A stretch of DNA of 64,000 bases from Bacteroidales bacterium (GCA_013141385.1 JABFRB010000014.1:248001-312000), one strand, 5' to 3'; numbered from the stretch's first letter, positions 8,537 through 16,759 are shown. Notes: generated from the letters alone by a model not told the origin. Made by a program: numbers and translations.

Positions 8537-9841
8537 ATGCAACGAATAGAAATAAAAAATTTCGGCCCGATTAAAGATTTAAGTCTTGACATCAAAGACT
8601 TCATCCTATTAATTGGACCACAAGCAAGTGGGAAAAGTACAATTGCCAAAACGATTTTCTTCTTTAAGTCTCTCAACGATGATTTGGTCAAATTCTTTAT
8701 CAAGGGTTTAGATGATGGAAATTTCACCAAACCATACAATTCGTATGGTAAGATAATAAGACAGAAATACCTTGACTATTTTGGTTCGAGCGTTCACCTT
8801 GAAGGTCTTCAACTCAAATATTTCTATAATGAGAGTATTTGGATTACAATTTCGCTTGAAACAAGACATAAATATATTACTCCAACTTTAAGTGAGTCAC
8901 TTATAAAAAATATTGGCAGTTTAGTTTTAGAAGCCGAAGAATATTATTATTCACTAAAACAAAGAAACCCGAACTTGCTAACTAGTAAAGACTTATTGGA
9001 ATTAGATGCAGATAAAAGAAAATTTATTTCGTATGTAAAGAATAAATGCAATAATATTTTTCAGGAAGACAGAGAATTAATTTTTATCCCAGCGGGTAGG
9101 AGTTTATTGGCTACTCTGTCAGACCAACTTCAATATATAAATCCAAGAAACTTAGATTTCTTAATGCGAACTTTTTTGGATAAAATAAATATCGTAAGAC
9201 CCATATTTAATATGTCTCTTTCTGACATCATAAAAGAAAGAAGATTACTAACACAGTACAATATTGATTACAATAAAACAAAACTTGCAGAAGAAATCAT
9301 TTGCAAAATATTAAAAGGAAAGTATCAGTATGATAAAGACGGTGAAAAAATTTATTACGACACTAATAAATATGTTAAATTAAATTTTTCATCATCAGGT
9401 CAACAAGAGTCACTCTGGATTTTACTACTTCTCTTCATAATTATTTTAGAAAAACAAAACGTTTTTATAGTGATTGAAGAACCTGAGGCTCACCTTTTCC
9501 CAGAAGCACAAAAGGAAATATCAAATTTGATAGCACTAATGTCTAACGTTGAAAACTCTCAAGTGATTATTACAACACATAGTCCCTACATCTTAGCTTC
9601 ATTAAATAATTTAATACTTGCGCACAAAGTGGGTAATAAAAATCACAAGCAAGTGTCAGAGAAAATAAATAAAAACCTTTGGATTAACAGAGAAAAAGTC
9701 TTTGCAGCTATTGTTACGAGTGGACAAGTAAAAGACATAATTGATAAGGAGTTGAATATAATCCAGCAAGAAAATATTGACTCTGTTTCGAGTACAATAA
9801 ATGATGAATTTGATTTTTTATTTCAACTTGAAACAGTTTAA
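8537..9841 (+). CDS. AAA/ABC-type ATPase, possible defence-system ATPase
   Basis: The 434-aa ATPase is of the OLD/PtuA/AAA_21 kind. Its first residues (MQRIEIKNFGPIKDLSLDI) are typical of SMC/RecF-like ATPases. Walker A GPQASGKS is at 27-34, an ABC-signature-like SSSGQQE near 284, Walker B IVIEEPEAHLF near 310, and an H-loop TTHSPY near 346. There is no TOPRIM domain, unlike full OLD nucleases or GajA. The next gene starts 3 bases after its stop and carries a nuclease-like motif, so the pair is probably co-translated. ATPase plus small effector pairs of this form are commonly antiphage systems. That role is inferred from architecture and the accessory setting only. Confidence 0.8.
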   Translation: MQRIEIKNFGPIKDLSLDIKDFILLIGPQASGKSTIAKTIFFFKSLNDDLVKFFIKGLDDGNFTKPYNSYGKIIRQKYLDYFGSSVHLEGLQLKYFYNESIWITISLETRHKYITPTLSESLIKNIGSLVLEAEEYYYSLKQRNPNLLTSKDLLELDADKRKFISYVKNKCNNIFQEDRELIFIPAGRSLLATLSDQLQYINPRNLDFLMRTFLDKINIVRPIFNMSLSDIIKERRLLTQYNIDYNKTKLAEEIICKILKGKYQYDKDGEKIYYDTNKYVKLNFSSSGQQESLWILLLLFIIILEKQNVFIVIEEPEAHLFPEAQKEISNLIALMSNVENSQVIITTHSPYILASLNNLILAHKVGNKNHKQVSEKINKNLWINREKVFAAIVTSGQVKDIIDKELNIIQQENIDSVSSTINDEFDFLFQLETV

Positions 9842-9844
9842 ACC

Positions 9845-10288
9845 ATGTCCTGCAAACCTTACGAAAACTGTTATGAATTCTTCAAACAGAAAAATAGAAT
9901 TGTAACTTGTTCCGACAAGAAATCATCGACAAAGTATATCTATGAAAATAATTCCTTAGACGAATTATCAAAATATATAGTTGATGGATGCTTAATAGAT
10001 GATGACGGTTCAAAATGTGACTTTTTACTACTTAATTGTAGTAAAGAAATTTCATACTTCATAGAGCTAAAAGGTTCTGATTTGATTAAAGCCGTTGAAC
10101 AAATTGACCGTACAATTGACATCCTTCATAAAGATTTCAGTTCATATTCTATACACGCAAGAATAGTTTTGACAAGAGTGAACACTACTGACCTAAAAAA
10201 CACCAAACTGATAAAACTTGAAAGCAAACTAAAAAAATTAAATGGAAAATTGATTAAGCAAACAAGACAATTGACCGAAACTAATTAA
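9845..10288 (+). CDS. Small PD-(D/E)XK-like nuclease partner of the ATPase
   Basis: This 147-aa protein has no family I recognise by name. It contains a candidate PD-(D/E)XK nuclease core: Asp59 in KCDFLLLN, then a beta strand ISYFIELKG giving Glu74-x-Lys76, then a helix with KAVEQI. This spacing is like Holliday-resolvase and HsdR_N folds. The C-terminal third is lysine-rich. It begins 3 bases after the ATPase stop, so the two probably form one operon and perhaps one complex. Codon use is AT-rich like the ATPase. A nuclease role is inferred from the motif alone. Confidence 0.7.
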   Translation: MSCKPYENCYEFFKQKNRIVTCSDKKSSTKYIYENNSLDELSKYIVDGCLIDDDGSKCDFLLLNCSKEISYFIELKGSDLIKAVEQIDRTIDILHKDFSSYSIHARIVLTRVNTTDLKNTKLIKLESKLKKLNGKLIKQTRQLTETN

Positions 10289-10381
10289 GCATAGCAGCTC
10301 GGTTCGGCACAAGCTAGCGAAGCGCACCCGGCTCGGTTTATTAATAGCAGGCTGCGCCAGCAAATGGTAGATAAAATATAA

Positions 10382-10412
10382 AAAGGACGAGACTCTAGCC
10401 TCGTCCTTTCTA
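10382..10412 (+). terminator. Intrinsic terminator after the ATPase-nuclease pair
   Basis: A perfect 10-bp stem (AAAGGACGAG 10382-10391 with 10400-10409) with an 8-base loop, flanked by A/T runs. It lies about 95 bases downstream of the nuclease-like gene. Confidence 0.65.
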
Positions 10413-10474
10413 TATATTATAGGCAATGCCCTAAAAAAATAAACCGAAACAACCTCAACCTTAACAGGGAATTC

Positions 10475-10588
10475 CCTTCCCTTTACAAAAATCTGTTAAG
10501 CCCCCTTTTTTCAAGGGGGTTGGGGATTTTACCTTCCTCCTATAAAAATCCATTAAGCCCCATTTTTTCAAGGAAATTGAGGTTTTTA
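10475..10588 (+). repeat. Two tandem 57-bp imperfect repeats
   Basis: Units 10475-10531 and 10532-10588 are each exactly 57 bp and align without gaps. They share CCTTCC at the start, TTAAGCCCC in the middle and a TTTTTTCAAGG core. In the first unit the core forms a CCCCC/GGGGG hairpin, which is lost in the second. No coding potential is seen; this is part of the roughly 960-bp gene-free stretch 10289-11248. Confidence 0.7.
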
Positions 10589-10652
10589 GCCTAGTTCCTA
10601 TCAAGCTCAATATTCAGATTCGTCGATTCACCGTTTGCAACAGTTATAACAA

Positions 10653-10855
10653 CCCGGCTGGGTGAAGTCTGCGACTTCGTCCTTTTTAAACAGCGGTCTC
10701 TGACCGTACTAATTCAAAACAATAATGAACCCTGCTTTCGCAGGGTTCATTACCCTAATAATATTCAACCACTTTGTGGTTGTTTTTTATCTCATGCCAC
10801 ACCCCGCATTGCATACGGGGCTATTCACATTTAATCCCTTCGGGATTAAAAATAA
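10653..10855 (+). repeat. Composite multi-hairpin repeat, copy B (extended homology to about 11041)
   Basis: The full form has ACCCTG/CAGGGT, CAACCAC/GTGGTTG, CCCCG/CGGGG and AATCCC/GGGATT stem-loops in series after an AATTCAAAACAATAAT spacer. Downstream similarity with copy A continues to a TTTTGGTAC...GTAC stem near 11010-11040. Open frames reading MNPAFAGF here are artefacts of the hairpin sequence. Confidence 0.8.
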
Positions 10856-11090
10856 AGAATTCCAATCTCTTAAAAAGATCGGAATTCTTAACAATCATTG
10901 TTTTGTCGGCGGGCGGCCTGAAGATATGGCGAGCCTGAGAAAGCCCGTGGGCAGAACGGCGAAGCCCTCATGAGCCGAAGGCGAATAACCATCATATCTT
11001 CTTGATTTTTTGGTACTTTTTTATCAAGAAAAAAGTACAGAAATAATTCCTTCAATCCTCTCTATTCTTATGGGCTTCATCTGCATAATA

Positions 11091-11176
11091 CTCAAGCACC
11101 CTATGGTTGGTTTTTATCTCATGCCACACCCCGCATTGCATACGGGGCTATTCACATTTAATTACTTGGGGATTAT
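11091..11176 (+). repeat. Composite multi-hairpin repeat, partial copy C
   Basis: A degenerate fragment: the CCTATGGTTGG remnant of the third hairpin, then an intact ATGCCACACCCCGCATTGCAT...CGGGGCTATTCACATTTAAT segment and a decayed last stem. It starts only about 50 bases after the extended end of copy B. Confidence 0.65.
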
Positions 11177-11226
11177 ATGGCTGAAACCCCTCCGAATCGA
11201 AATTTTCTTTTAATAGCAAATCTTTG

Positions 11227-11234
11227 TAACTTTG
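11227..11234 (+). promoter_or_regulatory. -7 element upstream of the PIN gene
   Basis: TAACTTTG is a perfect TAnnTTTG match 14 bases before the ATG at 11249. It also overlaps a GGAG that could serve as a weak ribosome-binding site. No convincing -33 element was found. Confidence 0.4.
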
Positions 11235-11248
11235 GAGAAAAATGAAAG

Positions 11249-11710
11249 ATGAAGCAAAGAATTTACATAGACACTTCTGTTGTTGGTGGATACTTTGATG
11301 AGGAATTTCTTGAAGCTACTCAAGAACTTTTTAAGCGATTGGAGAACAATGAAGTAATTTTCGTAATTTCCAATCTACTTGAACTAGAATTAACAGGAGC
11401 TCCGCAAAATGTTCGTAATTTACTTTATGAATTTAGCCCAGAGAAATTTGAACGAGTTCAGCTGACAGAGGAAGCAATAATACTTGCAGACAAATATATC
11501 GCTGAAAAAGTAGTTGGTAGAACTAGCCTTGAGGATTGTAGACATATTGCACTCGCTACAATAAATAGGGTCGACATTCTTGCCAGTTGGAACTTTAAAC
11601 ATATTGTTAACCTAGACAGAATAAAAGGGTACAATTCTGTTAATTATAAACTAGGATACCCTATGATTGAAATTCGAAGTCCTAAAGATTTAATACATTA
11701 TGAAGACTAA
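11249..11710 (+). CDS. PIN-domain ribonuclease, probable toxin (VapC-like)
   Basis: The 153-aa PIN-fold protein has an N-terminal strand RIYIDTSVVGG with the first acidic residue (D8), a central SNLLELELTG with the conserved Glu, and TSLEDCRHIALATINRVDILASWNFKHIVN. The last is the typical PIN helix with the third acidic residue followed by a W-N-F/H strand. Such proteins are usually Mg-dependent RNases of type II toxin-antitoxin pairs. A 52-aa gene overlaps its 3' end by 11 bases, which fits a toxin-first pair. Toxin function is inferred from family and layout. Confidence 0.85.
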   Translation: MKQRIYIDTSVVGGYFDEEFLEATQELFKRLENNEVIFVISNLLELELTGAPQNVRNLLYEFSPEKFERVQLTEEAIILADKYIAEKVVGRTSLEDCRHIALATINRVDILASWNFKHIVNLDRIKGYNSVNYKLGYPMIEIRSPKDLIHYED

Positions 11711-11858
11711 AAAAGAAAAAACATTTGACGCAGTAAAAATGATGCGTGAGATACGTGATAAAATAAGTAATGAAACTCAGAATATGACTTTTGAAGAGTT
11801 TAAAAAGTATTTAGAATCACGTATTAAAGAAAGTGGATTGAAACCTATCGGACAATAA
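11700..11858 (+). CDS. 52-aa probable antitoxin partner of the PIN protein
   Basis: A short gene begins at ATG 11700 inside the last codons of the PIN gene (11-base overlap, different frame) and ends at TAA 11856-11858. The peptide begins MKTKKEKTFDAVKMMREIRD and includes MTFEEFKKYLESRI. The pattern F-D-A-V-x-M-M-R-x-I-R-D followed by M-T-F-E-E is one I associate with small proteins next to PIN toxins. It has no membrane segment and is charged and helical. Overlap implies translational coupling, keeping toxin and partner in balance. Confidence 0.7.
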   Translation: MKTKKEKTFDAVKMMREIRDKISNETQNMTFEEFKKYLESRIKESGLKPIGQ

Positions 11859-11860
11859 TG

Positions 11861-12087
11861 CCCCCCGCTGGGTGAACATTGCTTTCAGCGAACTCGCAAA
11901 GTACACTCGGTTAGCGAAGCATATCTACGTCGTAACTAACGGAGGTCTCCAGACCGCACCAATTCAAAACAATAATGAACCCTGCTTTCGCAGGGTTCAT
12001 TATGCTCACAATATTCAACCACTCAGTGGTTGTTTTTTTTCTCATACCTTTCCCCGCATTGCATACGGGGCTATTCACCTTTAATCC
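11861..12087 (+). repeat. Composite multi-hairpin repeat, copy D, truncating a gene
   Basis: The copy begins CCCCCCGCTGGG and has the ACCCTG/CAGGGT, CAACCAC/GTGGTTG and CCCCG/CGGGG hairpins. It stops abruptly inside the TTTAATCC of the last stem. From base 12088 on, the sequence is the interior of a lipoprotein paralogue, so the repeat end forms an exact junction with a gene fragment. Confidence 0.8.
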
Positions 12088-12360
12088 TCCGTTGGTTACT
12101 ATAATTTCTCGTACAGGGATAATGTTTTGGCAAAAATACTTAATGATTCTGGATGTAGGGACTCAACGAGATTTCAGGATGGCGCGTGCAGTAACTCTTA
12201 TATGCTCAAAGACTCTGTAACCTCTTTGTTACAAATTACCAGGTTGGATACCTCAAGGAATATTGTATCTGGCACCTTCACCTTAAAGTTGGTAAAACCT
12301 GACGGCACATCTAAAAATCTTACCGAAGGAAGATTTGACGACTTTTACAACCCATATTAA
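12088..12360 (+). pseudogene. 5'-truncated lipoprotein paralogue (C-terminal half only)
   Basis: The open frame from 12088 reads SVGYYNFSYRDN, then DSTRFQDG, ITRLDTSRNIVSGTF and LTEGRFDDFY before TAA at 12358. This aligns along its whole length with the second half of the lipoprotein at 12621-13187 (SVGYYNFSYRNN, DSTRFEDG, ITRLDTFRSIISGTF, ITEGRFDFHY). The first half, with the signal peptide and lipobox, is missing, replaced exactly at 12087/12088 by repeat copy D. It is a remnant and is not expected to be made. Confidence 0.8.
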
Positions 12361-12381
12361 TAAGCCTAAATCACAAGCAGA

Positions 12382-12582
12382 ATGAAAAAATTTATCTTTG
12401 CATTAGTGCTTAATCTTTTAATAGGAATTAATAGTTTTTCTCAACCTGTTTCCATAACTGCTCAAATTTCTTATAATGGCGTATGTGCAAATGGTACTTA
12501 TATGGCCTATCGGGCATGGAATAATTACAATATTCTTTTGAATACACTTAGAAAACCCTTAATATTTATCTGTTTAATTTAA
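12382..12582 (+). pseudogene. Truncated N-terminal stub of the secreted lipase-like gene (first)
   Basis: The 66-residue frame has a signal peptide (MKKFIFALVLNLLIGINSFS), then QPVSITAQISYNG and a TYMAYR motif. It stops just after RKPLIF. This matches the first 62 residues of the 757-aa lipase-like protein at 13994 (QPFTITSSIPYNG, TYLIYR, RKPLIF), where the full protein continues EGFDPN. The rest of the enzyme is absent. It could still yield a short secreted peptide, but a decayed duplicate is the simplest reading. Confidence 0.75.
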
Positions 12583-12620
12583 ATTTCTCCTAATTTTATA
12601 TTAAAAACTAATCAATAGTT

Positions 12621-13187
12621 ATGAAACAAATTAAAACATTCAATAAACTAGCAGTATTCTTTTTCCTTATCCTCTTTGGTTGTGAAAAAAATGATATACT
12701 GCCTGATATTACAGAGGAAGGTCTCAATACCTTTGGTATGCTAGTTGATGGAAAAATATGGAAGCCGTATACCCCTATATCTATTGTAGGCCCTATATCT
12801 CTTGATGTTAAATATTCTACCCATTCTCATCTTCTAAATATTGAAGCATTAAATACAAAAAAGGGACAAGGTTTAAGTTTTTATGCCGAAAAAATACAAT
12901 CAGTGGGTTATTATAATTTTTCTTATAGAAACAACTTCAAGGCATCTGACACATCATGTCATTCATGCATTGACTATAAAGATAGTACTAGATTTGAAGA
13001 TGGGAGTGGAATTTACAATGCATATAAACTAATAGATTCTGTTAATTCGGTAATTAATATTACCAGATTGGATACGTTTAGAAGTATAATTTCGGGAACG
13101 TTCTCGTTGAACCTTAAAAATCCTAGTGGTAAAATTATTAATATTACAGAAGGCAGATTTGATTTCCATTATTTATCAATAGAATAA
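12621..13187 (+). CDS. Lipoprotein of the lipase-unit array (DUF6252-like)
   Basis: The 188-aa lipoprotein has a signal peptide ending LILFGC with lipidated Cys21. It then carries a short acidic stretch and NTFGMLVDGKIWKPY, a motif seen in Bacteroidota DUF6252-type lipoproteins, and ends ITEGRFDFHY. It is the second of three paralogues (12088 remnant, 12621, 13434) that alternate with lipase-type genes, so it may assist, anchor or inhibit the secreted enzyme. Its first 50 codons are almost identical in DNA to those of the 13434 copy, suggesting recent duplication. Function unknown. Confidence 0.75.
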   Translation: MKQIKTFNKLAVFFFLILFGCEKNDILPDITEEGLNTFGMLVDGKIWKPYTPISIVGPISLDVKYSTHSHLLNIEALNTKKGQGLSFYAEKIQSVGYYNFSYRNNFKASDTSCHSCIDYKDSTRFEDGSGIYNAYKLIDSVNSVINITRLDTFRSIISGTFSLNLKNPSGKIINITEGRFDFHYLSIE

Positions 13188-13198
13188 ACATTAAGTTC

Positions 13199-13393
13199 AT
13201 GAAACTAACATTCGTGTTTTTGTGGTCATTTTTTGTTACAACATTATGTTTTGGGCAAACAGCAATTACTGCTTCAATACTATACAATGGCTCAAAAGCA
13301 AGTGGTACTTATATGGCTTATCGGGCTAGGAATAATTATAATATTCCTTTGAATACACTTGGAAAACCTTTAATATTTAACTGTTTAATTTAA
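13199..13393 (+). pseudogene. Truncated N-terminal stub of the secreted lipase-like gene (second)
   Basis: The 64-residue frame has a signal peptide (ending TTLCFG), QTAITASILYNG, TYMAYR and GKPLIF, then stops. It ends at the same point as the 12382 stub with the same downstream DNA (TGTTTAATTTAAATTTCTCC), so both stubs descend from one truncated, then duplicated, unit. It starts 11 bases after the lipoprotein before it. Confidence 0.75.
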
Positions 13394-13433
13394 ATTTCTC
13401 CTAATTTTATATTCCAATAAACAATCAATAGTT

Positions 13434-13997
13434 ATGAAACAAATTAAAACATTCAATAAACTAGCAGTATTCTTTTTCCTTGTCCTCTTTGGTTGTGAAA
13501 AAGACGATGTATTGCCTGATATCTCAAGTGATGGTAGAGATACATTTGGTATGTTGGTAGATGGAAAGGTATGGCAGCCATATGTTCCAGGTCTTTTTTC
13601 TCCTCCAGGTCATTATCCTGATATTTCATATTACAAAAAAGACTCAACATTGGAAATTTCTGGATCAAGTGATGGAATGATTTATTTTACTGTTACAAAT
13701 ATTAATGGCACAGGCGAATATGTAATTAATAGGATTTTCAAAACCCACATCATAAATCCTAATATAAATGATTCTTTGAACTGTTTTTTAAGAACTAGGT
13801 TTGTAAGAAAAAGTGATTGTTTTAATTCTTTTCAATTAATAGATTCTTTAAAATCTGAGATAACCATAACACGATTTGACACTATTAGCTTTATTGTTTC
13901 AGGTACATTCTCAATGACATTATACAATCCTGACGGGAAAGAATTAAAAATTACAAAGGGTAGATTTGATTCACACTATAAAAATTTTACTAAATGA
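13434..13997 (+). CDS. Lipoprotein paired with the intact lipase-like gene
   Basis: The 187-aa paralogue of the 12621 product has the same signal peptide and lipobox (LVLFGC, Cys21), DTFGMLVDGKVWQPY, and the same C-terminal pattern (ITRFDT...VSGTFS...KGRFDSHY). Its stop overlaps the ATG of the next gene (ATGA at 13994-13997), so translation of the lipoprotein and lipase is probably coupled. That supports a working partnership such as chaperone, anchor or inhibitor. Confidence 0.78.
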   Translation: MKQIKTFNKLAVFFFLVLFGCEKDDVLPDISSDGRDTFGMLVDGKVWQPYVPGLFSPPGHYPDISYYKKDSTLEISGSSDGMIYFTVTNINGTGEYVINRIFKTHIINPNINDSLNCFLRTRFVRKSDCFNSFQLIDSLKSEITITRFDTISFIVSGTFSMTLYNPDGKELKITKGRFDSHYKNFTK

Positions 13998-16267
13998 AAA
14001 GACTTCTATTTTTGACTTTTCTAGAAGTTCTACTTGTTGGTAATAGTTTAGGTCAACCATTTACAATTACTTCTTCAATTCCATATAATGGATCTGTTGC
14101 AGGAGGAACCTATCTAATATATCGTAACAGATATACATATAACATTACAATGAGTAATATCCGAAAGCCCTTAATATTTGTTGAAGGATTCGATCCTAAT
14201 TGTGAATTTGGATTCAACCCAAACTACTTAAATCCAGATGTTAAAGATTTATATAGGATTATCGATCAAGGTAGCTTAGCATCAAGTTTACATGTAAATG
14301 GTTACGATATTATAATCCTTAATTTCAATAATGGAGGGGATTACATACAGCGAAATGCTTTTCTTCTGGTTGAGCTGATTAACCAGATTAATGCTCAAAA
14401 GCCCAATACCGAGCCACTGGTAGTTGTAGGCTATAGCATGGGCGGCCTTGTTGCCCGTTACGCCCTTACCTATATGGAGCAGCATGGAATGGATCATAAA
14501 ACTAGGCTGTACGTTTCATTCGATTCTCCCCACAAAGGAGCACATGTGCCAGTGGGGTTGCAGGAATTGGCTCTCGGATTCGACTACCCAGCATATCTAC
14601 AAATGTTTCCAGACCTTGCAAAAAGTCTAAACATGTTTAAAGCCCCAGCAGCCAAGCAGATGCTTAAGTATCGCCTAACCTCTTTCGAGCAGGAAAACGG
14701 AGATATTCCGATAAATAGCGATTACCTTACCTTCTTTTCGGAGCTAAACAGCTTGAATTCGTGCAGCGGGTTTCCTCAAAATTGCAGGAACATTGCAATT
14801 TCTTTAGGTAATTGGAACGGAAGACCCCAGCGGTCAAATTTGGATTACGACAATGACGGAAATGATGATTTTCAGCATTCAGCCATGCCAATGGTGGATA
14901 TTAATATACCCAGAGGTACTGGTGGCTCAGTATCATTGCTCAATATAACCCCGTGTCAAGCGGTGGCTACTTTTGGCTTCGAGGCAAGGGTTAGTACAAT
15001 TTATTCGGATAACTACCCGTATTTCAGTTCCCGGGGTACAAGTTTCTGGAATTTGGGTAGCTGGTTTTGTACGCAATATTGGTATGTAAATCCCAATAAT
15101 AACCCTTTTCTCCCCTTATATAGCACAACAAAAGCATGGTACTACTATAACCACGAAGCCATGGACTTTGCCCCTGGCTCCTATAGCCCAATTGGAGGGA
15201 TGATAGTTGATGGTTTAAACGCTCAGATTAACTGTAGTTTTGCGTACATTTCGAACAACACATTTATTCCAACGGTTAGCGCATTATGCTTTGATACCGA
15301 TAATTTGTTCTATGATATAGGAAATGATGCTAATAAGCAGAATAAAAATCCGTTCGATGCAATTTATGGTCTCTCAACCGATAATTCATCTCATCTTTCC
15401 GATCAAACCGCTAATGCAGGGTTGGTAAGTTGGCTATTAAATCAAATATCAACCAATTATCCTAAAGTTAAGGGTTGCTGTTACAATCTACCTACAACTC
15501 TATCACTCTCTGGTCCCTCCTTTGTATGTTCCTATAATTCCACTTTTACTGTTAACAACTTACCTTCAGGCTGCTCTGTGGCATGGAGTAATAGTTCTAA
15601 CCTAAGCTTGTCATACGCATCTGGAAATACTGCTACATATATAGCCAATGGCAGTGGAAGCGGTTGGGTTCAGGCAACGATTGCTAATTCCTGTAGTAGT
15701 ATTCCTTTAACAAAAATATCAGTTACTGTTGGTAACTCAACCCCATCCATCAGCGCACAACAAATATCAGCTAGCGGTGAACCAACCACTGTTGAGTTTA
15801 CGGCTACTGCATATAGTAACGCAACCTATAACTGGTATGTAAATGGAGTATTACAACAAAATGAAATTAATAACGTGTCTGATTTGTACTTCCCTTGCAG
15901 GGTTACCAAAACCGTAAAATGCAGCCTTACCAATTCATGTGGCACCTCTGCCTTCAGTAACAGTATCGGACAAACAGGTGAGTGTATTAGAGCACTCAGT
16001 TACTCAGTCTCACCCAATCCCGCATCATCAACTGTTACACTCACCGTAGTTAGCATCAAAACATTGGCTGATTCAGCCCATATTACCTACTCATCCTTCG
16101 ATTTTGTGCGGGTATTCGACTTACAGGGGAATCTTAAGAAAAACTTGAAGTTCTCCAAGACGAGAAGCACTTCCATTAACGTTAATGATTTAAAGGAAGG
16201 GACTTACATCTTTGAAATTGGAGTTGATATGAATTCAGAAAAGCATCAGGTGATCATTCGTAAGTAA
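13994..16267 (+). CDS. Secreted alpha/beta-hydrolase (lipase/esterase-like) with T9SS sorting domain
   Basis: The 757-aa protein has a signal peptide (cleavage near residue 20), then an alpha/beta-hydrolase domain: KPLIFVEGFDPN, the nucleophile elbow VVGYSMGGLVARYAL (Ser148), and SFDSPHKGAHVP. These fit PGAP1/lipase-type enzymes. After about residue 490 come Ig-like segments (LSGPSFVCSYNSTF; FTATAYSNATYNWYVNG), then a type A T9SS C-terminal domain (SVSPNPASSTVTLTV ... GTYIFEIG). It is expected to cross the outer membrane and be released or anchored. It overlaps the preceding lipoprotein gene. It is the only intact member of three lipase copies here. Substrate unknown. Confidence 0.85.
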   Translation: MKRLLFLTFLEVLLVGNSLGQPFTITSSIPYNGSVAGGTYLIYRNRYTYNITMSNIRKPLIFVEGFDPNCEFGFNPNYLNPDVKDLYRIIDQGSLASSLHVNGYDIIILNFNNGGDYIQRNAFLLVELINQINAQKPNTEPLVVVGYSMGGLVARYALTYMEQHGMDHKTRLYVSFDSPHKGAHVPVGLQELALGFDYPAYLQMFPDLAKSLNMFKAPAAKQMLKYRLTSFEQENGDIPINSDYLTFFSELNSLNSCSGFPQNCRNIAISLGNWNGRPQRSNLDYDNDGNDDFQHSAMPMVDINIPRGTGGSVSLLNITPCQAVATFGFEARVSTIYSDNYPYFSSRGTSFWNLGSWFCTQYWYVNPNNNPFLPLYSTTKAWYYYNHEAMDFAPGSYSPIGGMIVDGLNAQINCSFAYISNNTFIPTVSALCFDTDNLFYDIGNDANKQNKNPFDAIYGLSTDNSSHLSDQTANAGLVSWLLNQISTNYPKVKGCCYNLPTTLSLSGPSFVCSYNSTFTVNNLPSGCSVAWSNSSNLSLSYASGNTATYIANGSGSGWVQATIANSCSSIPLTKISVTVGNSTPSISAQQISASGEPTTVEFTATAYSNATYNWYVNGVLQQNEINNVSDLYFPCRVTKTVKCSLTNSCGTSAFSNSIGQTGECIRALSYSVSPNPASSTVTLTVVSIKTLADSAHITYSSFDFVRVFDLQGNLKKNLKFSKTRSTSINVNDLKEGTYIFEIGVDMNSEKHQVIIRK

Positions 16268-16327
16268 ACTACTGATTTAATGAGTAAAGTATCTTAAAGA
16301 AATTGATTTAATCTTTAGTATGCACCA

Positions 16328-16370
16328 CAAATATAAACCCTGTTCTCGCAGGGTTTATATTTGTTTTTTG
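16328..16370 (+). terminator. Intrinsic terminator after the lipase gene
   Basis: A perfect 15-bp stem (16328-16342 with 16349-16363) with a 6-base loop TTCTCG, followed by a T run. The CCCTG/CAGGG core is the same as the first hairpin of the composite repeat, so this may be a repeat-derived terminator. Confidence 0.7.
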
Positions 16371-16406
16371 TCGTGCAGATTCCGTCTAATAATCATACCT
16401 TGAGTA

Positions 16407-16668
16407 CCCCCGCTCAGCGTAGATTGCTTTCAGCGAACTCGTAAAACTTGTCCTGATGCTTTTTATCAGGGAGTACGCTTGGTTAGCAAAGCGTATCTAC
16501 ATCATATTAAACAGCAGTCTTTGACCGCACTAATTCAAAACAATAAAAAACCCTGCTTTCGCAGGGTTCATTATGCTAATAAAATTCAACCACTTTGTGG
16601 TTGTTTTTATCTTATACCTTTCCCCGCATTGCTTGCGGGGCTATTCACATTTAATCCCTTCGGGATTG
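16407..16668 (+). repeat. Composite multi-hairpin repeat, copy E
   Basis: The copy begins CCCGCTCAGCGTAG and contains an internal CCTGAT...ATCAGG hairpin. It then has the standard series: ACCCTG/CAGGGT, CAACCAC/GTGGTTG, CCCCGC/GCGGGG (with a shortened loop) and AATCCC/GGGATT. Its first 100 bases resemble copy D (GATTGCTTTCAGCGAACTCG). Confidence 0.8.
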
Positions 16669-16759
16669 GATACCTGAAACCTACTATTTTTGTGTGTTTG
16701 ATTTTGCCCTACCAACTCTACAGCTTAACGGATGAGAAAATATAAATTGGAGGGTTGGC

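Noticed and set aside
10725-12220. Open frames starting MNPAFAGF at two places
   Set aside because: They are translations of the ACCCTGCTTTCGCAGGGT hairpin in repeat copies B and D and carry no independent coding signal.
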